Positions 1 to 7,591 are shown, counted from the first letter of the stretch. The stretch: DNA of 34,534 bases from Bradyrhizobium uaiense (GCF_010811875.1 NZ_VKHP01000078.1:1-34534), one strand, 5' to 3'. Notes: a model not told the origin generated them from the letters alone. A program made the numbers and translations.

Positions 1-344
1 TAGGAGGCGAACGGCATCGCCGGATAGACCAGGCCGCCATCGGGGAAGCGGCCACTGTGCATCATCTGGTAGAATTGATCCGACGTCCACGTGCCGATCC
101 CGGTCTGCGGGTCAGGCGTGATGTTCGACGTGTAGAGCGTGCCGAACGGCGTTTTCATCGGAAGGCCGCCGGCGAAGGTCTTGCCTTCGCGCGCGGTGTG
201 ACAGGCGATGCAATCGCCGGCCCGCGCGAGATATTCGCCCTTGGCAATGACGGCCGGATCGGCCGCCTTCTGTTGCGCCAGTGCCGTGATCGGCGACATC
301 GCCAGTATCAGCCCGACAAGCAGTCCTGTTGAGGTTCGCGACAT
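1..344 (-). CDS. c-type cytochrome subunit, AdhB/gluconate-dehydrogenase type (3' end outside window)
   Basis: Partial gene: the ATG is at 344 and the frame stays open to the window edge (114 codons seen). The first ~23 residues are a signal peptide ending near ALA-QQ. A heme-binding CIACH follows at residues 45-49, in the context GEYLARAGDCIACH, then a stretch with KTPFGTLYTSNITPD and a GIGTW motif. This order is typical of the first heme domain of the membrane-bound cytochrome c subunits of alcohol, gluconate or aldehyde dehydrogenases, which usually carry three hemes and pass electrons from a periplasmic dehydrogenase to the respiratory chain. Only one heme site lies in the window. The start is 13 bases after the stop of the diheme cytochrome gene, with an AAGGGA ribosome site overlapping that stop, so the two are probably one operon. 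The partner dehydrogenase is not visible. Confidence 0.85.
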   Translation of the reverse strand, partial: MSRTSTGLLVGLILAMSPITALAQQKAADPAVIAKGEYLARAGDCIACHTAREGKTFAGGLPMKTPFGTLYTSNITPDPQTGIGTWTSDQFYQMMHSGRFPDGGLVYPAMPFAS

Positions 345-357
345 CGGTACGATCCCT

Positions 358-1068
358 TCAGTGCGGTTCGCTGCCGCATTCGAGCGGCATCGGAAGGCTG
401 CCTCGCGGCGCGAAGGATGGATCGGCCGGCGCCGGACGCGAGGACAGGTAGGCGGCCACGGCCTTGACGTCGTCCTCCGTCAGCAGGCTCGCGACCACCT
501 GCATGCAATCTGGGGCGAGCGCAGTGCGCGTGCCGTAGCGCCAGCCGCCGAGCTGGCCGCTGATATACGCCGCACGCAGGCCAAGCAGGCCGGGAATGCC
601 GGGCTCCATGCCGCCCAACGTGGGACCATGACAGGCCGAACAGGGCGGAATGCCGTGCTGCGGATCGCCGTTCTTCACGATCGCTTCGCCGCGCGCCAGG
701 ATCTCCTTGCTGTCGACCGGCGGAACCGGCGGCGGAAACGCCGGCCGGAGCGAAGCGAAATACTCGGCGATCTGCTTCAGGTAATCGTCAGTCTGAAACT
801 CCAGCAGGTAGTTCATCGGCGGATATTTCCGCCGTCCATCCCTGAACGCGATCAGCTGGTTATAGAGGTAGCCGGCGGGCTTGCCGGCAAGACGGGGAAA
901 ATAGACGTCGCTGGTGCCCTCGCCTTCGGTGCCGTGGCAGGGCGCGCAGGCGAGGACGCGCGCGGCCATCGTATCGGGTGCACGCTCCGCGGTTTGCGAT
1001 TGCGCCGCGCCGATCGGCAATACAATCGAGGCAAGAAACCCAAGAAGCGGTATCAGGCGATGCGCCAC
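358..1068 (-). CDS. periplasmic diheme cytochrome c (cytochrome c4/c553-like)
   Basis: The 236-residue product has an N-terminal signal peptide (cleavage near AQS-Q, residues 22-25) and two heme c attachment sites, CAPCH at 41-45 and CSACH at 143-147. That gives two cytochrome c domains of about 100 residues joined by a proline-rich linker (PAFPPPVPPVDS). The repeated MxxxA/Y-type segments after each heme (PPMNYLLE, GGMEPGIPG) could supply the axial methionines. Proteins of this build shuttle electrons in the periplasm. It is the first gene of an apparent two-gene cytochrome operon, and a perfect FixK/FNR box lies about 90 bases upstream, which suggests induction at low oxygen. The electron donor and acceptor cannot be told from sequence. 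Confidence 0.88.
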   Translation of the reverse strand: MAHRLIPLLGFLASIVLPIGAAQSQTAERAPDTMAARVLACAPCHGTEGEGTSDVYFPRLAGKPAGYLYNQLIAFRDGRRKYPPMNYLLEFQTDDYLKQIAEYFASLRPAFPPPVPPVDSKEILARGEAIVKNGDPQHGIPPCSACHGPTLGGMEPGIPGLLGLRAAYISGQLGGWRYGTRTALAPDCMQVVASLLTEDDVKAVAAYLSSRPAPADPSFAPRGSLPMPLECGSEPH

Positions 1069-1156
1069 AACTCACCCCCAGCGCGACGACGATGTGCAAT
1101 TACTTGCACACAGCCGAACAGGAGGCAACGAAGTGCACCACTTCGACGCATCGCAT

Positions 1157-1170
1157 TTGATTTAGATCAA
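1157..1170 (-). promoter_or_regulatory. FixK/FNR-type box upstream of the cytochrome operon
   Basis: TTGATTTAGATCAA is a perfect TTGAT-N4-ATCAA palindrome, which also fits the rhizobial FixK2 form TTGA-N6-TCAA. Its centre is about 95 bases from the start codon at 1068. If it sits at -41.5, as usual for class II activation by this family, transcription would begin near 1122. It lies in the gap between hisI and the diheme cytochrome gene and faces the latter. Control by FixK or FNR is inferred from the motif and the cytochrome target. Confidence 0.75.
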
Positions 1171-1174
1171 CGCT

Positions 1175-1603
1175 CTATTTGCGATAGACCTGCGACGGAT
1201 CGAACAGCCGATCGGCATCGACGAAGGACAGGCTGATCGCGCCGCCCTCACCCTTCACCGCGCGATAGAAGCAGGAGCGCCGCCCGGTGTGGCAGGCAGC
1301 GCCGATCTGCTCGACCTTGATCCACACCGCGTCCTGATCGCAATCCATCCGGATCTCGACCACACGCTGAGTCTGGCCCGAGCTCTCGCCCTTGCGCCAC
1401 AGCGCATTACGCGAGCGGCTGAAGTACCAACCTTCGCCGGTCGCGATCGTCTTGCGGAGGGCTTCGTCGTTCATATGCGCGACCATGAGCACATCGCCGG
1501 TCGCGGCATCGGTCGCGACGCAGGTCACGAGACCTGTCGCGTCGAATTTGGGCTGGAAGACCAGCCCTTCTTCGCGGTCGTGATCGTGGGTCGATGCGGA
1601 CAC
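1175..1603 (-). CDS. hisI: phosphoribosyl-AMP cyclohydrolase
   Basis: HisI opens the purine ring of phosphoribosyl-AMP to give ProFAR, the third step of histidine biosynthesis, in the cytoplasm. The 142-residue protein is a stand-alone HisI without the HisE pyrophosphohydrolase domain found in enterobacterial fusions. Family signatures are intact: the WYFSRSR and LWRKGESSGQ segments, the magnesium site DCDQD (Asp87, Asp89, Asp91) and the zinc cysteines Cys88, Cys104 and Cys111 in the HTGRRSCFYR region. It starts 28 bases after the folE stop on the same strand, so it is probably co-transcribed with folE. The two genes act in separate pathways, though both enzymes hydrolyse a purine ring. Confidence 0.95.
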   Translation of the reverse strand: MSASTHDHDREEGLVFQPKFDATGLVTCVATDAATGDVLMVAHMNDEALRKTIATGEGWYFSRSRNALWRKGESSGQTQRVVEIRMDCDQDAVWIKVEQIGAACHTGRRSCFYRAVKGEGGAISLSFVDADRLFDPSQVYRK

Positions 1604-1631
1604 GGAAAACCTCGCTTAGGGAATTGCGAGG

Positions 1632-2312
1632 TTACCGGTTCGGTCCTCGCACCAGAGACAGGAAGCGCTGCTGCTCCGCCGGATTGTCGCGGAACATGCC
1701 GGTGAAGCGGCTGGTAAAGGTCGATGCACCGTGCTTGGCGACGCCGCGCACCGACATGCAGGTATGCTCCGCCTCGATCAGTATCGCAACGCCGCGGGGC
1801 TTCAGCACCTCGTCGATCGCGGCTGCGATCTGCGCGGTGAGATGCTCCTGGGTCTGCAGGCGGCGGGCGAATATGTCGGTCAGCCGCGCCAGCTTGGAGA
1901 GGCCGACGACGCGCTCCACCGGAGTATAGGCGATATGCGCCTTGCCGTAGAACGGCATCATGTGATGCTCGCACTGCGAGGTGAATTCGATGTCGCGGAC
2001 CAGGACGAAGTCGTCGTAGCCGGCGGTCTCGCCGAAGGTGCGGTTCAGCACTTCGGCCGGGCACTGATGATAGCCTTGATAGAGCTCGTCATAAGCCTCG
2101 ACGACGCGGCGCGGCGTGTCGAGCAGACCTTCGCGGAAGGTGTTCTCGCCGATATAGGCGAGCAGCGTCTTCACGGCGTCCTCGGCCTCCGCACGCGACG
2201 GGCGCGGCTGGTCGGCACGGACGGCGGCCGCCATGAATTCTGAGGGGTCGAGCTCGCTGGCCTTGGCGTCGGCTGGCTTGTTGGGGCGAATCGGTTTGAT
2301 CAAGGCGTCCAT
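1632..2312 (-). CDS. folE: GTP cyclohydrolase I
   Basis: FolE converts GTP to 7,8-dihydroneopterin triphosphate, the first step of folate and pterin synthesis; it is a cytoplasmic, zinc-dependent decamer. The 226-residue product carries the catalytic QCEHH block (residues 113-117) with zinc ligands Cys114 and His117, and the third ligand Cys185 in EAEHTCMSVRG. The GLSKLAR and STFTSRFTG segments are also family signatures. I chose the ATG at 2312 because a GGAG ribosome site lies just upstream; the frame stays open to 2543, but that extension reads as non-coding. The first ~40 residues are a poorly conserved tail. It diverges from the Fe-S scaffold gene at 2552, with a 239-base gap between them. 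Confidence 0.96.
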   Translation of the reverse strand: MDALIKPIRPNKPADAKASELDPSEFMAAAVRADQPRPSRAEAEDAVKTLLAYIGENTFREGLLDTPRRVVEAYDELYQGYHQCPAEVLNRTFGETAGYDDFVLVRDIEFTSQCEHHMMPFYGKAHIAYTPVERVVGLSKLARLTDIFARRLQTQEHLTAQIAAAIDEVLKPRGVAILIEAEHTCMSVRGVAKHGASTFTSRFTGMFRDNPAEQQRFLSLVRGPNR

Positions 2313-2419
2313 GTCGTCTCCGTTCGACCGGCCCTGGCACTGCCCTCGGGCCGGATGTGTCACCGGGCAGACGGGGCGGATTGTCGAACCGCCGGGCGCC
2401 TGAGTCCCCATCTTGTAGC

Positions 2420-2439
2420 ACCACAACGGCGAATGTGGT
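2420..2439. promoter_or_regulatory. inverted repeat in the folE / Fe-S scaffold divergent gap
   Basis: ACCACA and TGTGGT form 6-bp inverted arms separated by 8 bases. The site lies between the divergent folE (starting at 2312) and the scaffold gene (starting at 2552), where an operator would be expected. No known consensus was recognised. Confidence 0.25.
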
Positions 2440-2478
2440 CCGCGGTGGCCGCATGGCCGGGCTATGTTTCCGGCGCTG

Positions 2479-2497
2479 CCGTCCATATATAGGACGG
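2479..2497. promoter_or_regulatory. short palindrome with AT-rich centre, possible operator or hairpin
   Basis: CCGTCC and GGACGG flank the 7-base centre ATATATA, an AT-rich island in GC-rich surroundings. It lies 55 bases before the scaffold start codon and could be a -10 region within an operator, or a small hairpin in the leader. No Irr or RirA consensus was recognised. Confidence 0.3.
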
Positions 2498-2551
2498 TGA
2501 AACCCAGCCGCCAAGAGCGCCCGGCGCCGCCGGAACCAGGCATCTGTCCCC

Positions 2552-2998
2552 ATGCTGAACGACATTTACAACAAGCGGATCATCGAGTTGGCCGGCAATA
2601 TTCCGCGCCTCGGACGGCTGGCCGAGCCGGACGCCAGCGCCACCGCCCACTCCAAATTGTGCGGTTCGACCGTCAAGGTCGACCTCAAGATGGACGGCCC
2701 TGTCGTGACCGACTTCGCCCATGACGTGAAGGCCTGCGCGCTCGGCCAGGCCTCCTCCTCGATCATGGCGAGCCATGTGGTGGGCTCGACCGCGGACGAG
2801 CTGCGCGACTTGCGCGAGACCGTCCGCAAGATGCTGAAGGAAAACGGCCTGCCCCCGCAGGGCGGCAAATGGGCCGACATCGCGCTGCTCGAGCCGGTGC
2901 GCGACTACAAGGCCCGCCATGCCTCGACGCTCCTGACCTTCGATGCCGTGGTCGATGCGATCGGCCAGATCGAGGCCAAGGCCAAGCAGCCGGCGTAA
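2552..2998 (+). CDS. IscU/NifU-N-like iron-sulfur cluster scaffold protein, third cysteine absent
   Basis: The 148-residue protein matches the NifU N-terminal/IscU fold: an N-terminal helix (DIYNKRIIELAGNIPR), Cys37 in the SKLCGS loop, and Cys62 in the VKACALGQASSSIMAS helix. Canonical IscU/SufU uses three cysteines to hold a nascent Fe-S cluster. The position of the third is here His123, in DYKARHASTLLTFDAV, so the cluster site would be two Cys plus perhaps Asp or His. I recall rhizobial proteins of this kind being annotated as scaffold proteins, but whether they assemble clusters is unclear. No iscS or sufS lies beside it. It converges on the ClpP-like gene, with a 20-base gap. Confidence 0.85.
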   Translation: MLNDIYNKRIIELAGNIPRLGRLAEPDASATAHSKLCGSTVKVDLKMDGPVVTDFAHDVKACALGQASSSIMASHVVGSTADELRDLRETVRKMLKENGLPPQGGKWADIALLEPVRDYKARHASTLLTFDAVVDAIGQIEAKAKQPA

Positions 2999-3018
2999 GC
3001 CTACCGCCGGCGAAGACC

Positions 3019-3936
3019 CTACTGGGACGGCTGGACCGGCGCCGGCGCTGCGGTGCCGCCGGTCGGCACCACGGCCTCGGCGGTCTTGGTCGCCTTCGCG
3101 GCCTGCGGTGGCGCCTCACCCTCCATCGCGCGGCTCACGAAGCGATCGGTGTTCTTCGGCTTCGCTTCGGCAACGGGAATTGCACTGTCCTGCCGCGGCA
3201 GGACATCGGCGACCGCATCCGTGGTGACGAGATTGGTCAGCCGCAATTCGGCCGCGGACAATTCGTGCAGATCTTCCCACGGCGGCACGCTGAGTGCGAG
3301 CGACAACAGCTCACCTGCCCCGCCCATGTCGAAGGTGTACTTGGCGAGACGGCCGATATCGCGCTCGACGATCATCAGGTCCTGCGCGGTGTAGCTCGCG
3401 GCCTTGGCGTCGTCGGCGCGGTCGCCCATCCAGATCTGATGCACGCGGACATGGGCGGCCGGCGGCACGTAGCGGGTCTTGCCCGACAGCAGCAGGAACA
3501 CGCACATCGACTCGCAATAGGCATCCGGCAGCACGCTGGCGCGATCACCGGTCGCGGCCTGATTGGCGACGCTGATGCCAACCGTGGTCAGCGCGCCGAG
3601 ACCGCGGAAGCGGCGGCCGAGCGCGATCGCGTCGTTGACCGAGCCGCCGCTGGAGTCGAGCACGATGGTGGCGCCGTTGAGCGGGCGGCTGCGCGCGAAC
3701 TCGTCGAATTCCTTGGGGCTGTCAGCCGTGATGATGCCGACCGCCGACACCCAGCCCCGGCAATTCGGCTGGCAAGCGATCCAGCTGAACTTCATCGGCA
3801 GCTTGCGCTCTTCGAGGGTCGAGCTCGCCCGTGCGGAACTGCCCGCCGTCGTGACCGTGCCGGAAACTGCGAAGCAAAGGGCAACGGCGCCGGTGAGCAC
3901 CCAACTGCGCAACGAGAGCGACTTGACGAGTCTCAA
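3019..3936 (-). CDS. secreted ClpP-like serine protease family protein (COG3904 type), paralogue 1
   Basis: The product has a signal peptide (basic MRLVKSLSLRSW, then a hydrophobic run, cleavage near ARA-S) and a crotonase/ClpP-like core. The oxyanion loop is VLDSSGGSVNDA, the nucleophile segment is CESMCVFLLLSG and the candidate catalytic His is in HVRVHQIW. Such periplasmic ClpP-like proteins have no AAA+ partner and unknown substrates. I chose the TTG at 3936 because GGAAGG lies just upstream and it leaves a clean signal peptide; an ATG at 4002 would add 22 residues ahead of it. The C-terminal ~50 residues are rich in Ala, Pro and Thr and look disordered. It is a distant paralogue of the gene at 6064-7383, with which it shares the CxSxC arrangement around the nucleophile. 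Confidence 0.8.
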   Translation of the reverse strand: MRLVKSLSLRSWVLTGAVALCFAVSGTVTTAGSSARASSTLEERKLPMKFSWIACQPNCRGWVSAVGIITADSPKEFDEFARSRPLNGATIVLDSSGGSVNDAIALGRRFRGLGALTTVGISVANQAATGDRASVLPDAYCESMCVFLLLSGKTRYVPPAAHVRVHQIWMGDRADDAKAASYTAQDLMIVERDIGRLAKYTFDMGGAGELLSLALSVPPWEDLHELSAAELRLTNLVTTDAVADVLPRQDSAIPVAEAKPKNTDRFVSRAMEGEAPPQAAKATKTAEAVVPTGGTAAPAPVQPSQ

Positions 3937-4100
3937 TTTGGTTCCTTCCCCCAAGCCCTTGGTGATACGAGCGGTGGCAATGGCCCCATGGCAACGCGCC
4001 ACGATTCTGTCATCCGCGCGTTATGGGAACGGTAGCCTTGCTGACCTGGACCGTCCATAGGACCTTTGCTGCAGCGCCATTTGCGCTGTGCAATAATCAC

Positions 4101-4156
4101 GAACTGTGGCGTAAATATCTGCAATTGAACAGTTCCTTGGCTTGGAACCCCCGCGA
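4101..4156 (+). promoter_or_regulatory. conserved leader/promoter element, copy 1 (before yidD)
   Basis: This stretch starts GAACTGTGGCG, continues with a TCTGCA block and ends with GCTTGG followed by a run of C. A related stretch lies at 4580-4634, at a similar distance from the next gene. By hand alignment roughly two thirds to 70 % of positions match, concentrated in those three blocks. It could be a shared promoter, an operator or a 5' untranslated leader. Confidence 0.45.
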
Positions 4157-4176
4157 GACTACGTACATACTTGCAT

Positions 4177-4530
4177 ATGCCGTCGACAGATCATTCAACG
4201 TCACACCATCCGCGATGCATGGACTGTGCCACAACTGCGCGTCGATTGCCGCGCAACTTCGGCCGCGCCCTGATCTGGATCTACCGGCACACGCTGTCAC
4301 CGCTGGTGGGCTACAACTGCCGGCACCTGCCGACCTGCTCGGTCTATGGCGACGAGGCGATCGAGCGCTTCGGGCTTTGGGCCGGCGGATGGATGACGCT
4401 GGCGCGACTGCTGCGCTGCCAGCCCTGGGGCACGTCGGGCATCGACAACGTGCCGGCGGTCAAGCCGCCAGGCGCGCAGTGGTACTTGCCATGGCGCTAC
4501 GGCCGCTGGCGCGGCGTCAACGACACCTGA
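4177..4530 (+). CDS. yidD: membrane protein insertion efficiency factor YidD
   Basis: YidD is a small protein at the inner face of the inner membrane that helps the YidC/Sec route of membrane-protein insertion. The signature region is intact: the amphipathic helix RALIWIYRHTLSPL, then GYNCRHLPTCSVYGDEAIERFG with the conserved Cys, Pro-Thr-Cys-Ser and Tyr, and later RLLRCQPWG. The product is 117 residues from the ATG at 4177; a TTG at 4171 would add two. The usual rnpA/yidC neighbours are absent, as is common outside enterics. The ~28 residues before the conserved core include a His/Cys-rich segment (HHPRCMDC) that may not all be translated, since an in-frame ATG lies at 4219. No strong ribosome site is seen for any start. 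Confidence 0.88.
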   Translation: MPSTDHSTSHHPRCMDCATTARRLPRNFGRALIWIYRHTLSPLVGYNCRHLPTCSVYGDEAIERFGLWAGGWMTLARLLRCQPWGTSGIDNVPAVKPPGAQWYLPWRYGRWRGVNDT

Positions 4531-4579
4531 TCAATTGCTGCGGCGCTTCCAGGCGCTAGCGCGCATTGCTGGTTCGGCG

Positions 4580-4634
4580 GAACTGTGGCGATACTTTCTG
4601 CATTGTTTCGTTGCCCGCTTGGGATCCCCTCGGG
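4580..4634 (+). promoter_or_regulatory. conserved leader/promoter element, copy 2 (before the 55-residue gene)
   Basis: This is the partner of the element at 4101-4156. It starts GAACTGTGGCG, has the TCTGCA block, and ends with GCTTGGGATCCCC. It runs directly into the GGGGAGGAA ribosome site of the gene at 4647. Confidence 0.45.
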
Positions 4635-4646
4635 GAGGAAACAACA

Positions 4647-4814
4647 ATGCGCTGGAAAATCAGCCACAACGGTCACGATCCCCGGCAGATCGATTTGTTG
4701 GCCGTACTTGCCCTGCTGGTCGTGATCATTGCCGCCTACGGCTACTTTACCCACAATTCCAACAAGCCGAGCACGACGGCGTTCATCGTGCCGAGCCAGA
4801 GCGTCAAGTGGTGA
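4647..4814 (+). CDS. small single-pass membrane protein of unknown function
   Basis: This is a 55-residue frame with a good GGGAGGAA ribosome site 8 bases before the ATG. It has a basic/polar N-terminus (MRWKISHNGHD), one hydrophobic segment at about residues 17-34 (IDLLAVLALLVVIIAAYGYF) and a short polar tail ending in FIVPSQSVKW. I do not recognise a family. Positive charges before the segment suggest the N-terminus is cytoplasmic. It follows yidD by 116 bases and has a leader related to that of yidD, so the two may respond to the same signal. It converges on the MFS transporter gene, with a 9-base gap. Confidence 0.65.
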   Translation: MRWKISHNGHDPRQIDLLAVLALLVVIIAAYGYFTHNSNKPSTTAFIVPSQSVKW

Positions 4815-4823
4815 GGCACATAC

Positions 4824-5984
4824 CTACTCGGCTGGAGCAGTGCGCACCGGGCGCGGCCGCGTGATGACCACGACCACCAGGGCCGCCGCGACGAAGGCCG
4901 TCGCCACGTAGCCCGCGCTATGCAGCCATTCGCGCGCGAACAGCAATCCGCCGATCGCCGAGCCGATGGCCTGGCCGATATACAGCACCGAGGTGTTGAG
5001 CGAGACCGACGCCGACGCGAGCGCCGGCGCCGCGCCGACCAGACGCACCTGCTGCATCGAATTGGTCGAGGCGAAGCCCAGGCCCCACACCGCAACGGAG
5101 GCGGCCATCAATGCATAGGCGCCCGCGCTCAGCGCCCAGCCGGCCACGCCGGCGAGCAGTAGCACGGTGAACAGGACCGACGTCTTCCAGGCGCCCCAGG
5201 AATCCACGATGCGGGTTGCGATCGCGATGCCAACGAAGCCGAAAATGCCGTACAGCGCGAACACGATCCCGACGGCGTCGGCATTGGCGCCGGTCAGCTT
5301 GGCGAGCAGCGGCCCCATGAAGGTGAACACCACGAACTGACCCGACATCTGCAACGTCGTGATCGACAGCAGCAGGATGACGGTCGGATTACGGCCGAGA
5401 TCGGCCCACGTCCTCAAATCGACCGGCAAGCCATGCAATCCGCCGGGCAGCCGCCACCACAGCAGCAGCGAGCTCACGAGCCCGGTCAGCGCGATCGCGC
5501 CATAGGTCACGCGAAAACCGTAACGGCTTGCGATGAAGGTGATCAACGGCAGCCCGATCGCGGCGGCGAGCGACCAGCCGAGGAAGATGTAGGCGATCGT
5601 GCTGCCGCGCTTCTCCACCGGCACGATCAGCGCCGCGGTGCCGGCTGCCTGCGGCGTGTAGAGCACGCCGACCGCGAGCATCACGAGGCGGATGGCCAGC
5701 AGACTGTCGTAGTCCGGTGCGAAAGCCGATGCCGCGTTGGTGAGCGTCAGCACCAGCAGCGTCGCCGTCAGCAGAGCGCGCCGTTCGAACCGGCTGGTCA
5801 GCCACGCCGTCACCGGCGAGCCCACGCACAGGACGATCGCGCCGAAGGTGATCAGGAGACCCGCGGTGTGGATCGTGACGCCGAGGCCATCAGACAATTC
5901 CGCCAGCATGCCGGCCGGCGCCAGCACCGAGCAGCCGGTGACGATGTTGCCGAGCATCAATGCGGTTGGAGCGAAGCGTTTCAC
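4824..5984 (-). CDS. MFS transporter, DHA1 drug/sugar-efflux type
   Basis: The 386-residue hydrophobic protein has about 12 membrane segments, the usual size and layout of DHA1-type major facilitator transporters such as the AraJ/YdhP group. The first loop after segment 2 reads GSPVTAWLTSRFERRALLTATL, a loose version of the MFS motif A (GxLaDrxGrrxxl). Family members export drugs, sugars or amino-acid derivatives by proton antiport in the inner membrane; the substrate here is unknown. The start is the ATG at 5984. There is no adjacent regulator. The next gene on the same strand begins at 4002 or below, so this is probably a single-gene unit. Confidence 0.88.
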   Translation of the reverse strand: MKRFAPTALMLGNIVTGCSVLAPAGMLAELSDGLGVTIHTAGLLITFGAIVLCVGSPVTAWLTSRFERRALLTATLLVLTLTNAASAFAPDYDSLLAIRLVMLAVGVLYTPQAAGTAALIVPVEKRGSTIAYIFLGWSLAAAIGLPLITFIASRYGFRVTYGAIALTGLVSSLLLWWRLPGGLHGLPVDLRTWADLGRNPTVILLLSITTLQMSGQFVVFTFMGPLLAKLTGANADAVGIVFALYGIFGFVGIAIATRIVDSWGAWKTSVLFTVLLLAGVAGWALSAGAYALMAASVAVWGLGFASTNSMQQVRLVGAAPALASASVSLNTSVLYIGQAIGSAIGGLLFAREWLHSAGYVATAFVAAALVVVVITRPRPVRTAPAE

Positions 5985-6063
5985 GCCGCGGTGTTAACAG
6001 ACTCCGAGATCAATGCAACTGCATCTAAATGCATGGCACTTGATCGCTTGGCGCCTCTTGCGC

Positions 6064-7383
6064 TCACGGCGCCGGCGATGCCGTCGGCGCCGCGTTGACG
6101 CTCGGCGAAACGACAGGGGGAATCGGAGCCGCGGGCTTCGGACCTGCCGTCGCCGCCGGACACGATGCCAGAAGCTGCGTCCATCCCTGATCCAGCCCGG
6201 TCGTGTCGATGTCGAATGTCGCATAGCCGGGCTTCAGGTCGGACTTTGGATCGGACCTGACGTCGGATCTGGCATCGGACGACGGCGTGCTTTCGCCGAC
6301 CTGAAGATGGGGGACCGCCAGCATCGCCTGCACGCTGTCCGAGCTCACCGGGTCGCTCCAGACCTCGTATTTGCCGAACCGCGCCGGCGATCTGCCGAAC
6401 GCGATGGTCTTGGTGGCGCCGGCCATCATCACCACCGTGCTCTTGCCGGCGACGCCTTCATCGAATTCGCGCACGAACATCAGCCGCCCGCGATCCCTGT
6501 TCTCGCAGAACAGGCGCCACTCCATCATGCGGAACGAACTGCCGTCGCCCTTTTTCTCCTGCGCGATCTTGCGCACATAGGGCCGCGTTTCCTTCTCCAC
6601 CGCCCACAGGGTTTCCGGCAACGGCCGCGTATCGATTCCGAAGCGATAGAGTTCCGGCCGCGTCAGCACGTGCAGGCTCTCGAACTTCACAGTCCGGATC
6701 AGTTCGCTGAGCTCATGGCTGATCCCCATCGCCGCCAGGAACAGGTTGCGGTCGCGATCGGCGCTCACCATCTCGCGCCGCCTGAAGTCCGCGACAGCCT
6801 GGGGCGGAGGATGCCCATGGACCACGAACATCAGCTTGGAATTGTGGACCCCGAGCACCGAATCGGGTGCCACTTCGCGGGTGGTCGCGCCCAGGAACAG
6901 ATAGGCGCAGGCCGAAACGCACATCGCATTTCGGGTCGTGAGTTCGGCCTCGACCTCCCCCTTCGCAGCCTTGATCTTGAGGCAGGCGGCGTCGACCTGC
7001 GTACCGGTGGAACAGGCCGGCACGTTGGTGCGGCCGACCCGGGCAACCGCCTTGCGCGCGCGCAGAAACCGCGCAATCGCATAGGACTGCTCGACGTTTC
7101 CGCCGGGCGAGTGAAGGTAGATCGGAAGCTGCGTGTCCTTCATGGCAAGCAGGAAGCTGCGAATCCGCGCCGCCGCATCCCGGTCGATCTCGCCTTCGAT
7201 CGCGATCCAGCGATCGCAACCGGCGCCGCAGGCGTTCGCCGGTCCCTTGGCGAGGTAGATCGTCAGTCGTTTCGCAAATCCGACCTTCTCGACCGGTGTT
7301 TCTTCCGCCCGCAAGACGCCGGGGACCAGAAGCAGCGCCACGAAAAACAGGACACGGGAAAGCATGAATTTGGCGGATCGCAC
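6064..7383 (-). CDS. secreted ClpP-like serine protease family protein (COG3904 type), paralogue 2
   Basis: The 439-residue product has a signal peptide ending near VLRA-EE. Its core has the oxyanion loop IYLHSPGGNVEQSYAIARFL, the nucleophile segment NAMCVSACAYLFLGATTREV and the His-containing LGVHNSK, in the order of ClpP-like periplasmic proteins. As in the paralogue at 3019-3936, two cysteines flank the serine (CxSxC). A second, C-terminal half of about 200 residues is absent from the paralogue and matches nothing I recognise. Near residues 375-390 there is a charged (R/K)SD repeat, and the tail is Ala/Pro-rich. Function and substrate are unknown. The protein diverges from thrS. Confidence 0.78.
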   Translation of the reverse strand: MRSAKFMLSRVLFFVALLLVPGVLRAEETPVEKVGFAKRLTIYLAKGPANACGAGCDRWIAIEGEIDRDAAARIRSFLLAMKDTQLPIYLHSPGGNVEQSYAIARFLRARKAVARVGRTNVPACSTGTQVDAACLKIKAAKGEVEAELTTRNAMCVSACAYLFLGATTREVAPDSVLGVHNSKLMFVVHGHPPPQAVADFRRREMVSADRDRNLFLAAMGISHELSELIRTVKFESLHVLTRPELYRFGIDTRPLPETLWAVEKETRPYVRKIAQEKKGDGSSFRMMEWRLFCENRDRGRLMFVREFDEGVAGKSTVVMMAGATKTIAFGRSPARFGKYEVWSDPVSSDSVQAMLAVPHLQVGESTPSSDARSDVRSDPKSDLKPGYATFDIDTTGLDQGWTQLLASCPAATAGPKPAAPIPPVVSPSVNAAPTASPAP

Positions 7384-7511
7384 GATGTCGGGAAGGTGGA
7401 CGTTCGACGTTAGACGATGATCGGCAGCGTCGCAACGCTCGGTGCCGTCAGGTGCGGCGAGCTTGCCTCAATTCCCTGCCGCAGGAGGGCCATTTTCTTG
7501 ATATTGCCGGA

Positions 7512-7539
7512 TTGCAGGCGTCAAATCCCCTGCTATACC
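7512..7539 (+). promoter_or_regulatory. candidate housekeeping promoter for thrS
   Basis: TTGCAG (7512-7517) and TATACC (7534-7539) are 16 bases apart and fit a sigma-70-type promoter. Transcription would start near 7546, giving a leader of about 45 bases before thrS. No T-box or attenuator hairpin was seen in this leader. Confidence 0.4.
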
Positions 7540-7591
7540 GCTGCTTCCGCTTACCTGCGCTCGTTCGCAGGAGTGAGCTACAGGAGACATC

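Noticed and set aside
4101..4125. Sigma-54 promoter (TGG...TGC spacing) in the yidD leader
   Set aside because: The distance between the GG and GC elements is one base too long in both leader copies.
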